The notes: generated by a model not told the origin, from the sequence alone. 44,134 bases of DNA from Gammaproteobacteria bacterium (GCA_018647445.1 JABGTE010000099.1:1-44134), one strand, 5' to 3'. Positions 21,591-30,677 are shown, counted from the first letter of the stretch. Numbers and translations are program-made.

Positions 21591-21754
21591 AACGTCGCTG
21601 TATGATTAGGGCCTTAAAAGGCACTACAAGATTAGATGCGGACTAAAAGTTTACCATAGCCGAATTTCTATCAAGACCGGTTTTCGCCTTTCCCTGGCTC
21701 ATCGATTAATGACCCGGATGTTCTTTAGACAATCTCGACGCAATAAACACCATT

Positions 21755-21958
21755 TCAGCGTAATAACCCGCAGAACCGATCAACAACCGACGGTATTTTT
21801 GAATGCCGGCTCATCGATGACACATTCTTAAGATTTTCAACCGGCCGGTGTTCGGGATCAAAAGGTCGACTTGTTAAATTTTTAATCCCGCTTATTGAAG
21901 CGGAAGCCGCTAGAGAAGCAACACAGGCGACTCCTAAGATAGCAATAATTTTTAGCAT
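21755..21958 (-). CDS. Small putative exported protein (67 aa), doubtful
   Basis: MLKIIAILGVACVASLAASASISGIKNLT...; hydrophobic signal-like N-terminus; weak RBS, no recognised family. Confidence 0.25.
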   Translation of the reverse strand: MLKIIAILGVACVASLAASASISGIKNLTSRPFDPEHRPVENLKNVSSMSRHSKIPSVVDRFCGLLR

Positions 21959-22026
21959 GATAAAAAATTTTATTCTTTCTGACCTCAAGGTCTGTGTGAT
22001 CTGTTCCAAAAGACCCCCCGTAGTTC

Positions 22027-22042
22027 AGTGATTAAGATCACA
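22027..22042. promoter_or_regulatory. CRP/FNR-superfamily-like palindrome AGTGA-TTAAGA-TCACA
   Basis: 9/10 match to TGTGA-N6-TCACA, also TGAT-N4-ATCA core; 16 nt separate it from the FAS1 gene ATG. Confidence 0.4.
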
Positions 22043-22058
22043 ATAATGGATAACACTC

Positions 22059-23912
22059 ATGCGATTACTCAAAAGATTCAGCGGTCTTTTCTTTGCTTGT
22101 TTAGCACTAACAGCTTGTGACACTAACTTTAAGAAAGCACCAGAGCCGATACCCCTTGCGGATTTGCCCGCCCCAACGCCGACCATACTAGATGTTGCAA
22201 CAGAGGCGGGAAGCTTCACCACGCTTATAGCCGCCATCGATGCGGCAGGGCTGACAAGCACAATCGACGATCGAGCGGCAACGTTGACGGTCTTCGCGCC
22301 GACCGATGCCGCCTTTGCGCTGCTCGGCGAGGCCGCAATCACTGATCTTTTGGCTGATCCTGAAACGCTATCAGACATCCTGCTCTATCACGTCATTAGT
22401 GACGCGGCACTAGATTCCGCCAGCGCCATTGACGCTGTTGGGACGACAGTTGAAATGGCAAATGGCGATCGGGTTGGCGTTTCAGCCAAAAACGATTCGT
22501 TATTTCTGAACCTATCCAAGGTTACTGCCACCGATATCGAAGCCGTCAATGGGGTTATCCATGTGATCGATGCCGTGCTGATACCACCGGCCGATGCAAC
22601 GCCCAGCGAAAACACCATCGTCAATATCGCGGCGGCTGACGAACGCTTCACCACCCTTGTTGCCGCCCTCGGTGCGACTGGCCTTGATACCGTCCTGGCC
22701 AGCGAGACCGACACCTTCACTGTCTTCGCACCGACCAACGATGCTTTTGAGGCAATGGGAACGGCCAACGTGGCGGCGCTTCTGGCCGATCTCGACAATC
22801 TAACGGCCATTCTCCAGCAGCACGTCATCGCAGGCACTGCCGTCGATGCCGTTTCTGCCTACGCACTCAGTGGCAACGCTGCCACAACCGTGGGCGGCGC
22901 AGACCTGCCGATTTCAATTTCTTCCAAGCGCGAATTACGCGTTGGTGGCGCGAAGGTCGTCATCGCTGACATCTATGCGTCCAATGGCATAATCCATGTC
23001 ATCGACACGGTCCTTGTTGGCGCAGCAGGCTTGCCAACGCCCCCACTCAACCTCGCTGAGGTGGCATCCGCCGCGGGCAGCTTCGAGACGCTCCTCGCCG
23101 CCCTTTCCGTCGCCGACCTTGTTGGTGCATTAACCGACGCGGGCAAAAGTTACACCGTATTTGCGCCCACGGATGAGGCCTTCGAAAAACTTGGAGCAGA
23201 CGTCCTTACCGGGCTTTTAGCCGATCCGGAACGCCTCGCCGACATCCTGCTATATCATGTCTACGCTGACGCGGTCGTACTTGCCGACACAGCATCCGCC
23301 ATTGCGGCATCCGATCAGTCCATTATTGAAATGGCCAATGCAGGCGACAGAGCTGCCCTTTCCTTAACGGATGCTGGACTCACGGTTAACTTGGCGTCTA
23401 TTACCAACGCAAATGTCATGGCGTCGAATGGGGTCATTCACGTTATCGACAACGTCATGCTACCTCCGACTCCGCAAGGCGAGGTAACTGCGAATATTGT
23501 AGATACTGCCGTGGCCGCAGGGACATTTACAACCTTATTGACAGCACTTGAAACGGCTGGACTCGTCGATGCACTGAGCGATCCAAACAGCGCGCTCACG
23601 GTTTTCGCGCCCACCGACGCGGCATTTGACTTGATTGATGCAGATCAACTATCGGCCTTGCTGGCAGACACCGAAGCACTGACATCGCTGCTGACCACCC
23701 ACGTCATAGCGGGCTCAGCAGTCGACTCCGTGACAGCCTACTCGTTGAACGGGACCGATGTTGAAACGCTCTCTGGTAATACCGTGGGGATCAGTATTGA
23801 AAATGGTAAATTACTCATCCAAGGCGCGACGGTAATTTCCAGCGACATCTACACCACCAACGGCATCATTCATGTGATTGATCGCGTTATTACCGACGCT
23901 GAAAGCGAGTAG
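22059..23912 (+). CDS. Lipoprotein with four fasciclin (FAS1) domains
   Basis: Lipobox LALTAC (Cys20); four repeats each with TVFAPT-type H1 and NG[VI]IHVID-type H2 motifs. Confidence 0.95.
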   Translation: MRLLKRFSGLFFACLALTACDTNFKKAPEPIPLADLPAPTPTILDVATEAGSFTTLIAAIDAAGLTSTIDDRAATLTVFAPTDAAFALLGEAAITDLLADPETLSDILLYHVISDAALDSASAIDAVGTTVEMANGDRVGVSAKNDSLFLNLSKVTATDIEAVNGVIHVIDAVLIPPADATPSENTIVNIAAADERFTTLVAALGATGLDTVLASETDTFTVFAPTNDAFEAMGTANVAALLADLDNLTAILQQHVIAGTAVDAVSAYALSGNAATTVGGADLPISISSKRELRVGGAKVVIADIYASNGIIHVIDTVLVGAAGLPTPPLNLAEVASAAGSFETLLAALSVADLVGALTDAGKSYTVFAPTDEAFEKLGADVLTGLLADPERLADILLYHVYADAVVLADTASAIAASDQSIIEMANAGDRAALSLTDAGLTVNLASITNANVMASNGVIHVIDNVMLPPTPQGEVTANIVDTAVAAGTFTTLLTALETAGLVDALSDPNSALTVFAPTDAAFDLIDADQLSALLADTEALTSLLTTHVIAGSAVDSVTAYSLNGTDVETLSGNTVGISIENGKLLIQGATVISSDIYTTNGIIHVIDRVITDAESE

Positions 23913-23965
23913 GCTCGATCGATCGATAGCTGGCCTTCTGAACAGCCGCTTCTGTAAACATCGTA

Positions 23966-23990
23966 TTGAGGATGCTCCGTGCATCCTCAA
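23966..23990. repeat. Perfect 10-bp inverted repeat (TTGAGGATGC-TCCGT-GCATCCTCAA)
   Basis: Arms read directly and exactly complementary; 53 nt after FAS1 stop; no adjacent T-tract on either strand, so terminator role uncertain. Confidence 0.9.
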
Positions 23991-24182
23991 CCCTTGTTGA
24001 GCTTTTCGAATCCTCTCCCGCTTTCAATTTATTGGGTGCCCGCGGTCTTCACCGGGCCCGGCATCAGCCACGTCGCGTGCTCAGCTTGCTTAGCTATCTA
24101 ACAAACAATCCTGAAGCGACCTCCTGAGAGCTGCCTTCCCGAATTTTATAAAGACGCGCTTTCACCTTACAATGGCTCATCG

Positions 24183-25115
24183 ATGGAGCCCTTTACCGTG
24201 CAAACGCGTTATCAACCGTCCCGTGCGCTTTTTCATCCCCGTTACTGGCTTACTTGGGCGGGGATCGCGCTTGCCTTTGTTTTAACCGGATTGTCTCAAC
24301 CAACGCGCCAGCGACTTGCAAGCCTGCTGGGGCGTGGCGCAATGTACCTCCTACCCCGGCGCGTCAGAATCGCCAAGGTGAATCTCTCGCTCTGTTTTCC
24401 AGATTTAACCCCCGAGGCACAAACGCAATTACTGCAGGCCAATCTTCGCTCAACCGCTGAGGGGTTGATTGAAACCGGAACCACTTGGTTGCACCCTGAA
24501 AAACTTAAGGACTTGACCGTGCGCTTTGTTGGCCTTGAACACCTGGATCGGACTGAAACCGATCCAGGTATTCTGATCATCGGTATGCACTTTGCCACCC
24601 TTGATTTGGCCGGCGCCTTACTCAGCCAAAAAAGACCCTTTAACGTGATGTATAAAACCAATAAGAATCCGGTGCTTGAGTGGCTAATGCAACACGGCCG
24701 GGGTCATCATTTCAAACAGGCACTGGACCAACATAATATTCGAGGCGTTATTCGAAATCTTAAAGCTGGCAATCGCCTCTGGTACGCCCCCGACCAAGAT
24801 TATGGACGACAGAATACGGTTTTTGCGCCGTTTTTTGGTTTGACGGCGGCGACCACAACGGCCGCGAATCGTATTGCGCGCTTAACTGGTGCGAAAGTGG
24901 TTTTCATGAGTCATTACCGGCACGCCGATGGCAGTTACTCGGTTGTAATCAAAGCGCCGGATGCCCCTTTTCCAACCCAGTCCGATCTAGAGGATACTAG
25001 CCTCATCAACCGCCATATCGAGCGTGCCATTATTGATGCACCGGAGCAATATTGGTGGGTCCACCGCCGGTTCAAAACAACCGAGCAGGGTCGCTCAACC
25101 CTGTACGACGCCTAG
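24183..25115 (+). CDS. Lipid A biosynthesis acyltransferase (LpxL/LpxM family)
   Basis: HX4D motif in IGMHFATLDLAG, WYAPDQDYG, YWWVHRRFKT. Confidence 0.93.
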   Translation: MEPFTVQTRYQPSRALFHPRYWLTWAGIALAFVLTGLSQPTRQRLASLLGRGAMYLLPRRVRIAKVNLSLCFPDLTPEAQTQLLQANLRSTAEGLIETGTTWLHPEKLKDLTVRFVGLEHLDRTETDPGILIIGMHFATLDLAGALLSQKRPFNVMYKTNKNPVLEWLMQHGRGHHFKQALDQHNIRGVIRNLKAGNRLWYAPDQDYGRQNTVFAPFFGLTAATTTAANRIARLTGAKVVFMSHYRHADGSYSVVIKAPDAPFPTQSDLEDTSLINRHIERAIIDAPEQYWWVHRRFKTTEQGRSTLYDA

Positions 25116-25136
25116 GGTGAAACAAGTCCAAGGGCA

Positions 25137-26900
25137 TCACTCATAACTTGAAACGGGTGCAACCCGCAGTACTTCCGCAATGCTGGTTTCACCCTTCGCT
25201 ACTTTTTCTGCGCCGCTTAATCGCAAGGTCCGCATCCCGGCTTGCATCCCGGCTTTGCGAATCTCGCCAGCATCTGCATGACCAACCACCAGTTGCTTCA
25301 CAGGATCACTCATAGTCAAAAGCTCATAAAGCCCGGCGCGACCTTTAAACCCGGTTTCTCGACATTCCTGGCAACCCGCCGCTGAGGCCATTTTTACCGG
25401 CGGCTCAACTCCCCAGGGATGTACCAGCTCGGCCCAGCCGTCAAGGTCCGGTTCAATGTCGTACCGACAATGCGGACAAAACGTTCGCACCAGCCGTTGC
25501 GCCATAACACCCAACAACGTTGCCTTAATTAAATACGGCGCAACCCCCAATTCAAGCATCCGTGTAATGGCGGCTGGCGCATCATTCGTATGCAACGTCG
25601 AAATCACCAAATGACCTGTCAATGCGGCTTGAATCGCCATTTCGGCGGTCTCGAGGTCTCGGATCTCTCCCACCATAATAATATCTGGATCCTGTCGAAG
25701 CAGCGCCCGCACGCCTTCGGCAAAAGTTAGGTCTATATTCGCCTGGACCTGCATTTGATTGAACGCGTCTTCCACCATCTCAATCGGGTCTTCGATGGTG
25801 CACACATTGACCATTTCGGTCGCCAACTGTTTTAAGCTGGTGTAGAGCGTGGTGGTCTTTCCCGAGCCTGTGGGGCCCGTTACCAAAACAATACCATTCG
25901 GCTGACCAACCATTTGTGACCAAACAATTTGCTCTTGCGCTTCTAAACCCAGTTCCGAAAACGATTTCAGAAGAATTGCCGGATCAAAGATCCGCATTAC
26001 CAGTTTTTCGCCAAAGGCGGTGGGTAAGGTTGAGAGTCGAAGCTCTATTTCCTGACCGTTAGGCGTCCTCGTTTTCAATCGCCCGTCCTGAGGCCTGCGC
26101 TTTTCAGCAACATTCATGCGCCCTAACGTCTTAATCCGACTGATAACAGCACTTACAACAGGCATCGGTAATTCGTAAACGGTGTGCAGAATACCGTCGA
26201 TTCTGAAACGGGTTGCACCCTTTTCACGGCGGGGCTCAATATGAATATCACTGGCACGCTGGGTAAAGGCATACTGCAACAGCCAGTCAACGATATTCAC
26301 AATATGCGTGTCAGTGGCCTCCATCGAATCCAGTTGACCAAGCTCAACCATTTGCTCCAAGTTACCCAGTGCACTCGCCGCCAATCCTTGGGCTGAGGCT
26401 TTTTTGACCGAGTTTGCCATGGCGTAGAACTCATCAATATAGCGCCGAATCTCAGCCGGGCTGGCTAGCGCTCGCACAATCGTTTTTCCGATTTGAGATT
26501 GCTCAATCATACTGACCCAGCTGGTCACATAAGGCTCACTGCAAATGATCAGAATCTCTCTGGCATTGACCTCTACCGCCAAGATCTGGTGGCGCCGAGC
26601 AAACTCGCTCGACATGACGCGGGTGACCGAAGGGGTGTCGATTTTAAGCGGATCAACGCGATAGTAAGATAGATCCGATCTCTTGCTGAGCCAAAGCATC
26701 AAGGCTTCAGCCGTAAGGGTTTGCGACGGATTACCCCTATCCGTCAAGCCTGCCGAATCGATTAACTCAATCGGATGACTCAGTTTGGCCCGACTTTGTC
26801 GCAGCCCGGCGGCAAACAACTTTGCATCGGCGGCAGACAGTCGTTGATCCGAAACCAGATCTTGAAGTAATCCCGGGACCGTTAACTTCTCTTGTTGCAT
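25137..26900 (-). CDS. GspE/PilB-family type II/IV secretion ATPase (orphan)
   Basis: Walker A GPTGSGKTTTLYTSL, Asp box TIEDPIE, Walker B RQDPDIIMVGEIRD, His box LTGHLVISTLHTN, CPHC...CQEC Zn motif. Confidence 0.93.
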   Translation of the reverse strand: MQQEKLTVPGLLQDLVSDQRLSAADAKLFAAGLRQSRAKLSHPIELIDSAGLTDRGNPSQTLTAEALMLWLSKRSDLSYYRVDPLKIDTPSVTRVMSSEFARRHQILAVEVNAREILIICSEPYVTSWVSMIEQSQIGKTIVRALASPAEIRRYIDEFYAMANSVKKASAQGLAASALGNLEQMVELGQLDSMEATDTHIVNIVDWLLQYAFTQRASDIHIEPRREKGATRFRIDGILHTVYELPMPVVSAVISRIKTLGRMNVAEKRRPQDGRLKTRTPNGQEIELRLSTLPTAFGEKLVMRIFDPAILLKSFSELGLEAQEQIVWSQMVGQPNGIVLVTGPTGSGKTTTLYTSLKQLATEMVNVCTIEDPIEMVEDAFNQMQVQANIDLTFAEGVRALLRQDPDIIMVGEIRDLETAEMAIQAALTGHLVISTLHTNDAPAAITRMLELGVAPYLIKATLLGVMAQRLVRTFCPHCRYDIEPDLDGWAELVHPWGVEPPVKMASAAGCQECRETGFKGRAGLYELLTMSDPVKQLVVGHADAGEIRKAGMQAGMRTLRLSGAEKVAKGETSIAEVLRVAPVSSYE

Positions 26901-27095
26901 AGATTCACAATCCTTTAACTGCTGCTCAGTGCTATTAAGACATGCTATCAATATTAGCAGGGGCTTGATCCACGGCGGTATTGGTATCGGCCACTGCGCA
27001 ACCCCACAAACGCATTTAGCCCCTCTGCCACTAAACGAAAACGCCCGATGGTGAGTATAATCACCCCTCGCAAGCTTAATTCAACTAGGACCAGC

Positions 27096-28367
27096 ATGAG
27101 CGTCGAACAAGATCCCATCCGATGGTTTAGAACCGCATCACCTTATATTTACGCTCATCGCAATAAAACCTTTGTGGTCAGCTTAGATCAAGATGCTCTC
27201 AGGCCGAAGGCGTTTGCCAGCATTGCGAGAGATTTAACGTTGCTGCATGCCCTAGGGGTTCGCTTGGTCGTGGTGCACGCAAACGCCGGAATCCTGCAAG
27301 TTCAAACCGATTCGGAACCAGGGCATCCCGTTATTACAGCAGGCAATCTCGAGGCCTACCTTGAACAAACCGGGGGCACAACCCAACGCCTACTGGCACA
27401 GCTCTCAGCAGGTTTGCCCAATGCGGTTAGCCAATCTTCAGATCTCGTTGCAGTCTCTGGCAATTTTATCAAGGCGCAGCCTCTTGGTATTCTCAATGGT
27501 GTCGATCAAGAACACGACGGCATTGTTCGTCGCGTGAATCACATTGAGATGGCAAAGAGTCTGGATCAGCACGCTCTGGTGATTGTCCCCCCTTTGGGTT
27601 ATTCGCTTTCTGGCGAAACCTTTGGCTTGGACTCAACGGTCCTCGCCGGCGAGATCGCAACCGCACTCGAGGCAGACAAACTGATTTATTTTATCAATCA
27701 AGATCGTCTGATCGATGAAACAGGACAGGCCATCAGTGAGTTGACCACTGACGCTTTGGACCCAGCACAGTGGCCCAGTTTAGTTAATCTCTTAACAACC
27801 GCCAAAAAGGTCGTTGGTTTAACGTCCGCAAAATGTCATCTGATTCATCCTGACCATGACGGCGCCTTATTAGAAGAACTGTTCACTCGGGAAGGCTGCG
27901 GTACCCAAATTGTTCAAACTCCTTCCGCTCAACTTCGACCCGCTCAATTAATCGATATCCATGGCATTTTGGCGCTCATTGAACCGCTTGAAGCGACGGG
28001 CGCACTGGTTAAACGTTCACGGGAGTTGATCGAATCAGAGTTAGACCGATTTTGGGTTGTTGTTCAGGAAGGCCTGATCATTGGCTGTGGCGCTCTGTAT
28101 CCGTTTCGTCATGGCGCCGAGATTACCTGCCTTGCGACCGACCCACTACACCGAGATTTGGACCACGGCGATAGGTTGCTTAAGGCGCTCATTCAGTCGG
28201 CGAAAGCGCAAGCTATCGATCGCGTCTTTGTCTTAACAACCCAAACGGCTCACTGGTTCAAGGAGCGCGGCTTTGAAGCAACGTCGGTGACAGAATTGCC
28301 TGAAGACAAACAAGCGCTTTATAACTGGCAAAGGAACGCCAAAGTGTTTTTCAGAACGGTCTCATAA
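27096..28367 (+). CDS. argA: N-acetylglutamate synthase (AAK-like + GNAT)
   Basis: WFRTASPYIYAHRNKTFVV, RRVNHIEM, C-terminal GNAT with CLATDPLHRDLDHGDRLL; start at 27096 preceded by TAGGA. Confidence 0.95.
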   Translation: MSVEQDPIRWFRTASPYIYAHRNKTFVVSLDQDALRPKAFASIARDLTLLHALGVRLVVVHANAGILQVQTDSEPGHPVITAGNLEAYLEQTGGTTQRLLAQLSAGLPNAVSQSSDLVAVSGNFIKAQPLGILNGVDQEHDGIVRRVNHIEMAKSLDQHALVIVPPLGYSLSGETFGLDSTVLAGEIATALEADKLIYFINQDRLIDETGQAISELTTDALDPAQWPSLVNLLTTAKKVVGLTSAKCHLIHPDHDGALLEELFTREGCGTQIVQTPSAQLRPAQLIDIHGILALIEPLEATGALVKRSRELIESELDRFWVVVQEGLIIGCGALYPFRHGAEITCLATDPLHRDLDHGDRLLKALIQSAKAQAIDRVFVLTTQTAHWFKERGFEATSVTELPEDKQALYNWQRNAKVFFRTVS

Positions 28368-28379
28368 TTTGAGATGGTT

Positions 28380-29426
28380 TCACTGCCGCAAGTCTGCCGA
28401 TCGGTCGTGAACAAAATCCACCAATGCCTTGACGTGGTCGACAGGCGTCTCAGGAATAATGCCATGGCCTAAATTAAAGATATGGCCGGGTCGTGCGCCG
28501 ACCGTCGTCAACAAACGATCGGCTTCGTCCACAACGGCGGCCTGGGTTGCGCACAGGACAATTGGGTCCAAATTACCTTGCACGGCGGTAACTCCAGTTT
28601 CATCCCACGTTGCCATCAAGTCGCTTCGCCAATCAAGCGCTAAGACGTCGCCACCGCTGCGAGCCATCGCGCCTGACAACGCTGGATTACCAGTGCCAAA
28701 ATGAATGACTGGCACTTGACCACTAATGCCATCAAACAATCGTTGGCTATGGGGTTGAACAAATCGCTCAAACTCACTGGGACCCAGTGCACCCACCCAG
28801 CTATCGAAAATCTGCACAGCCTGAACTCCAGCATCGATCTGTTCATTTAGATAATCGATCGCAGCATCCGTAATCTTTTCCATGAGCACATGCCAAGCAA
28901 CCGAGTCGCCGTACATTAACTGCTTTACGTGAACATAATTTTTTGAGCCCTGACCCTCGATCGCGTAGGAAGCGAGCGTAAACGGTGCCCCGCCAAATCC
29001 AATTAAAGGAATATCCTCCGGTAACTCAGCGCGAATCAGGCCAATCGCTTCACGAATATACGGCATCGACTCTCTGCTCGGGGTCAGCCGAACCGCATCA
29101 ATATCGGCATTGCTGCGGATCGGATTGGCAATCTTTGGCCCAAAACCTGGCAAGTAATCCAGCTCTAGCCCCATAGGCTCTAGGATTGGGAGTAGATCTG
29201 CAAACAAAATTGCGGCATCAACGCCCAGAATCCGCTGCGCATCACAGGTGACCTGGGCGGCCAAGTGGGGCGTTTTAAAAAAATCTAAACTCGGAGTATT
29301 GCCTTTTACTTGGTGATACTCAGGCATATAGCGCCCAGCCTGGCGATTTAACCAAATCGGTGTGTAGTCTGTGGCGTCACCACGACAAGCCCTCAGAAAA
29401 GCAGAATTTAAAAGCGCGTCATTCAT
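28380..29426 (-). CDS. hemE: Uroporphyrinogen decarboxylase
   Basis: YTPIWLNRQAGRYMPEYHQVK, FGGAPFTLASYAIEG, FNLGHGIIPETP. Confidence 0.98.
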   Translation of the reverse strand: MNDALLNSAFLRACRGDATDYTPIWLNRQAGRYMPEYHQVKGNTPSLDFFKTPHLAAQVTCDAQRILGVDAAILFADLLPILEPMGLELDYLPGFGPKIANPIRSNADIDAVRLTPSRESMPYIREAIGLIRAELPEDIPLIGFGGAPFTLASYAIEGQGSKNYVHVKQLMYGDSVAWHVLMEKITDAAIDYLNEQIDAGVQAVQIFDSWVGALGPSEFERFVQPHSQRLFDGISGQVPVIHFGTGNPALSGAMARSGGDVLALDWRSDLMATWDETGVTAVQGNLDPIVLCATQAAVVDEADRLLTTVGARPGHIFNLGHGIIPETPVDHVKALVDFVHDRSADLRQ

Positions 29427-29477
29427 AAGCCCGATCCACAAAAACTTTGATTATACCGAGTCTTGAGCGCAAAAGGG

Positions 29478-30677
29478 TTAATCGAGTAGCGCGCAATGAT
29501 TCAAGGGACGTTTCAAACCAGAGACGGTTGCTGGCGGCCGCGCGGCCAGAACAAATTCTGCACCAAGCAGTTGTGCAAACTCTTTCGAGACTAGGATTTC
29601 GTCAAGGCCAGCATGCTGCTCCAAACGCGCCGCCACGTGCACCGCACGCCCGAGAATCGTAAAATTCAGTTGCTCGGCGGGCCCGACGCTACCGGCAAGA
29701 CAAACACCGGCATGAATACCCATCCGCTGTCCGGGTTTAAACGGCCGAATTTGCGCTAAACAATCTGCCTGAAGCTCTTGAAAAGCCCGCCGCATTGCAA
29801 GCGCCATGAGCGCGCATTGGCGCGCTAAAGCCTGCTGCGTCTCGGACTCCTCTAAGCCAAACACGACCATCAAACCATCGCCCGTGTATTTGTCGAGCGT
29901 GCCATTAAATCGCAAGACCAATTGACCCATTCGCGTCAGATAGTCGTTGAGAAAGTCCGTGAACGCTTGTTCGGCAAGCTGCTCTGCAGCGCCAGTAGAG
30001 TCCTGAAGATCCGCAAAAAAAATAATAAGCGGTAATCGCCGCGGGGCCCTTGTTTGCAAAGCGGACGCCAATAGCGGTTTCGACAAATAAGGCTTCACGC
30101 GGGTCAATTGCTGAGTGGTTTGCTGGTGCGCCTGCTTCGCAGCTTTAAACAACCGGGCGCGTTCCGAGCTGACCAACCCGACTGTCCGAGCTGAAAAAAA
30201 ACACAGCCCAAGCAATAAACCCAAACCCAGGCTCTGCTGCAGGCCAATGTGTTTTAAACCCTCAATGACAGACGCGCCGCACTGCGCTAGGGCAACAATG
30301 AGCAAGAGCCGAATTACTTGGTACGACGGTGACGACGTCAGAAGGCATAAGCGCGCGACAAAAGCCATGCCGCCAATCAATGCAACCTGGCTCAGGAGGC
30401 TCAAGGGTTGCGTTGCAAGAACCGCAAAAATCATAGCGGTATCGAGTACAAAGGCGCGGTCTGGATTATCGGCAATGATTCTGAGTCGGCGCAAAGCCCA
30501 GTGCAAACCAATCGGGTAGCTCGCCAAGGCCGCAGCCCAGCATAGACCCACCTCTTCGAAATCATTTGCCAACCAAACGATCAAGGCCGTAAGGCTAAAC
30601 GCAAACTGTCGAAGGCGTGCGATCTGATTATCGAAGTGAAAAGCCAGCATGCGCCAGATTGTCTCAGAATCCAGCAA
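29478..30677 (-). CDS. Membrane class III nucleotidyl cyclase with non-canonical active site
   Basis: Several N-terminal hydrophobic segments; cyclase homology domain FFADLQDSTGAAEQL, DKYTGDGLMVVFG, GIHAGVCLAGSVG, NFTILGRAVHVAARLE. Confidence 0.9.
   Translation of the reverse strand: MLDSETIWRMLAFHFDNQIARLRQFAFSLTALIVWLANDFEEVGLCWAAALASYPIGLHWALRRLRIIADNPDRAFVLDTAMIFAVLATQPLSLLSQVALIGGMAFVARLCLLTSSPSYQVIRLLLIVALAQCGASVIEGLKHIGLQQSLGLGLLLGLCFFSARTVGLVSSERARLFKAAKQAHQQTTQQLTRVKPYLSKPLLASALQTRAPRRLPLIIFFADLQDSTGAAEQLAEQAFTDFLNDYLTRMGQLVLRFNGTLDKYTGDGLMVVFGLEESETQQALARQCALMALAMRRAFQELQADCLAQIRPFKPGQRMGIHAGVCLAGSVGPAEQLNFTILGRAVHVAARLEQHAGLDEILVSKEFAQLLGAEFVLAARPPATVSGLKRPLNHCALLD

Noticed and set aside
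22025-22378. 117-aa minus-strand Ser/Ala/Val-rich ORF opposite the FAS1 gene, and a similar one at 22388-22837
   Set aside because: Antisense shadow of the Ala/Asp/Thr-rich FAS1 codons; no independent signal.
23966-23990. Calling the hairpin a standard Rho-independent terminator
   Set aside because: No T-tract follows on either strand, so only an inverted repeat is claimed.
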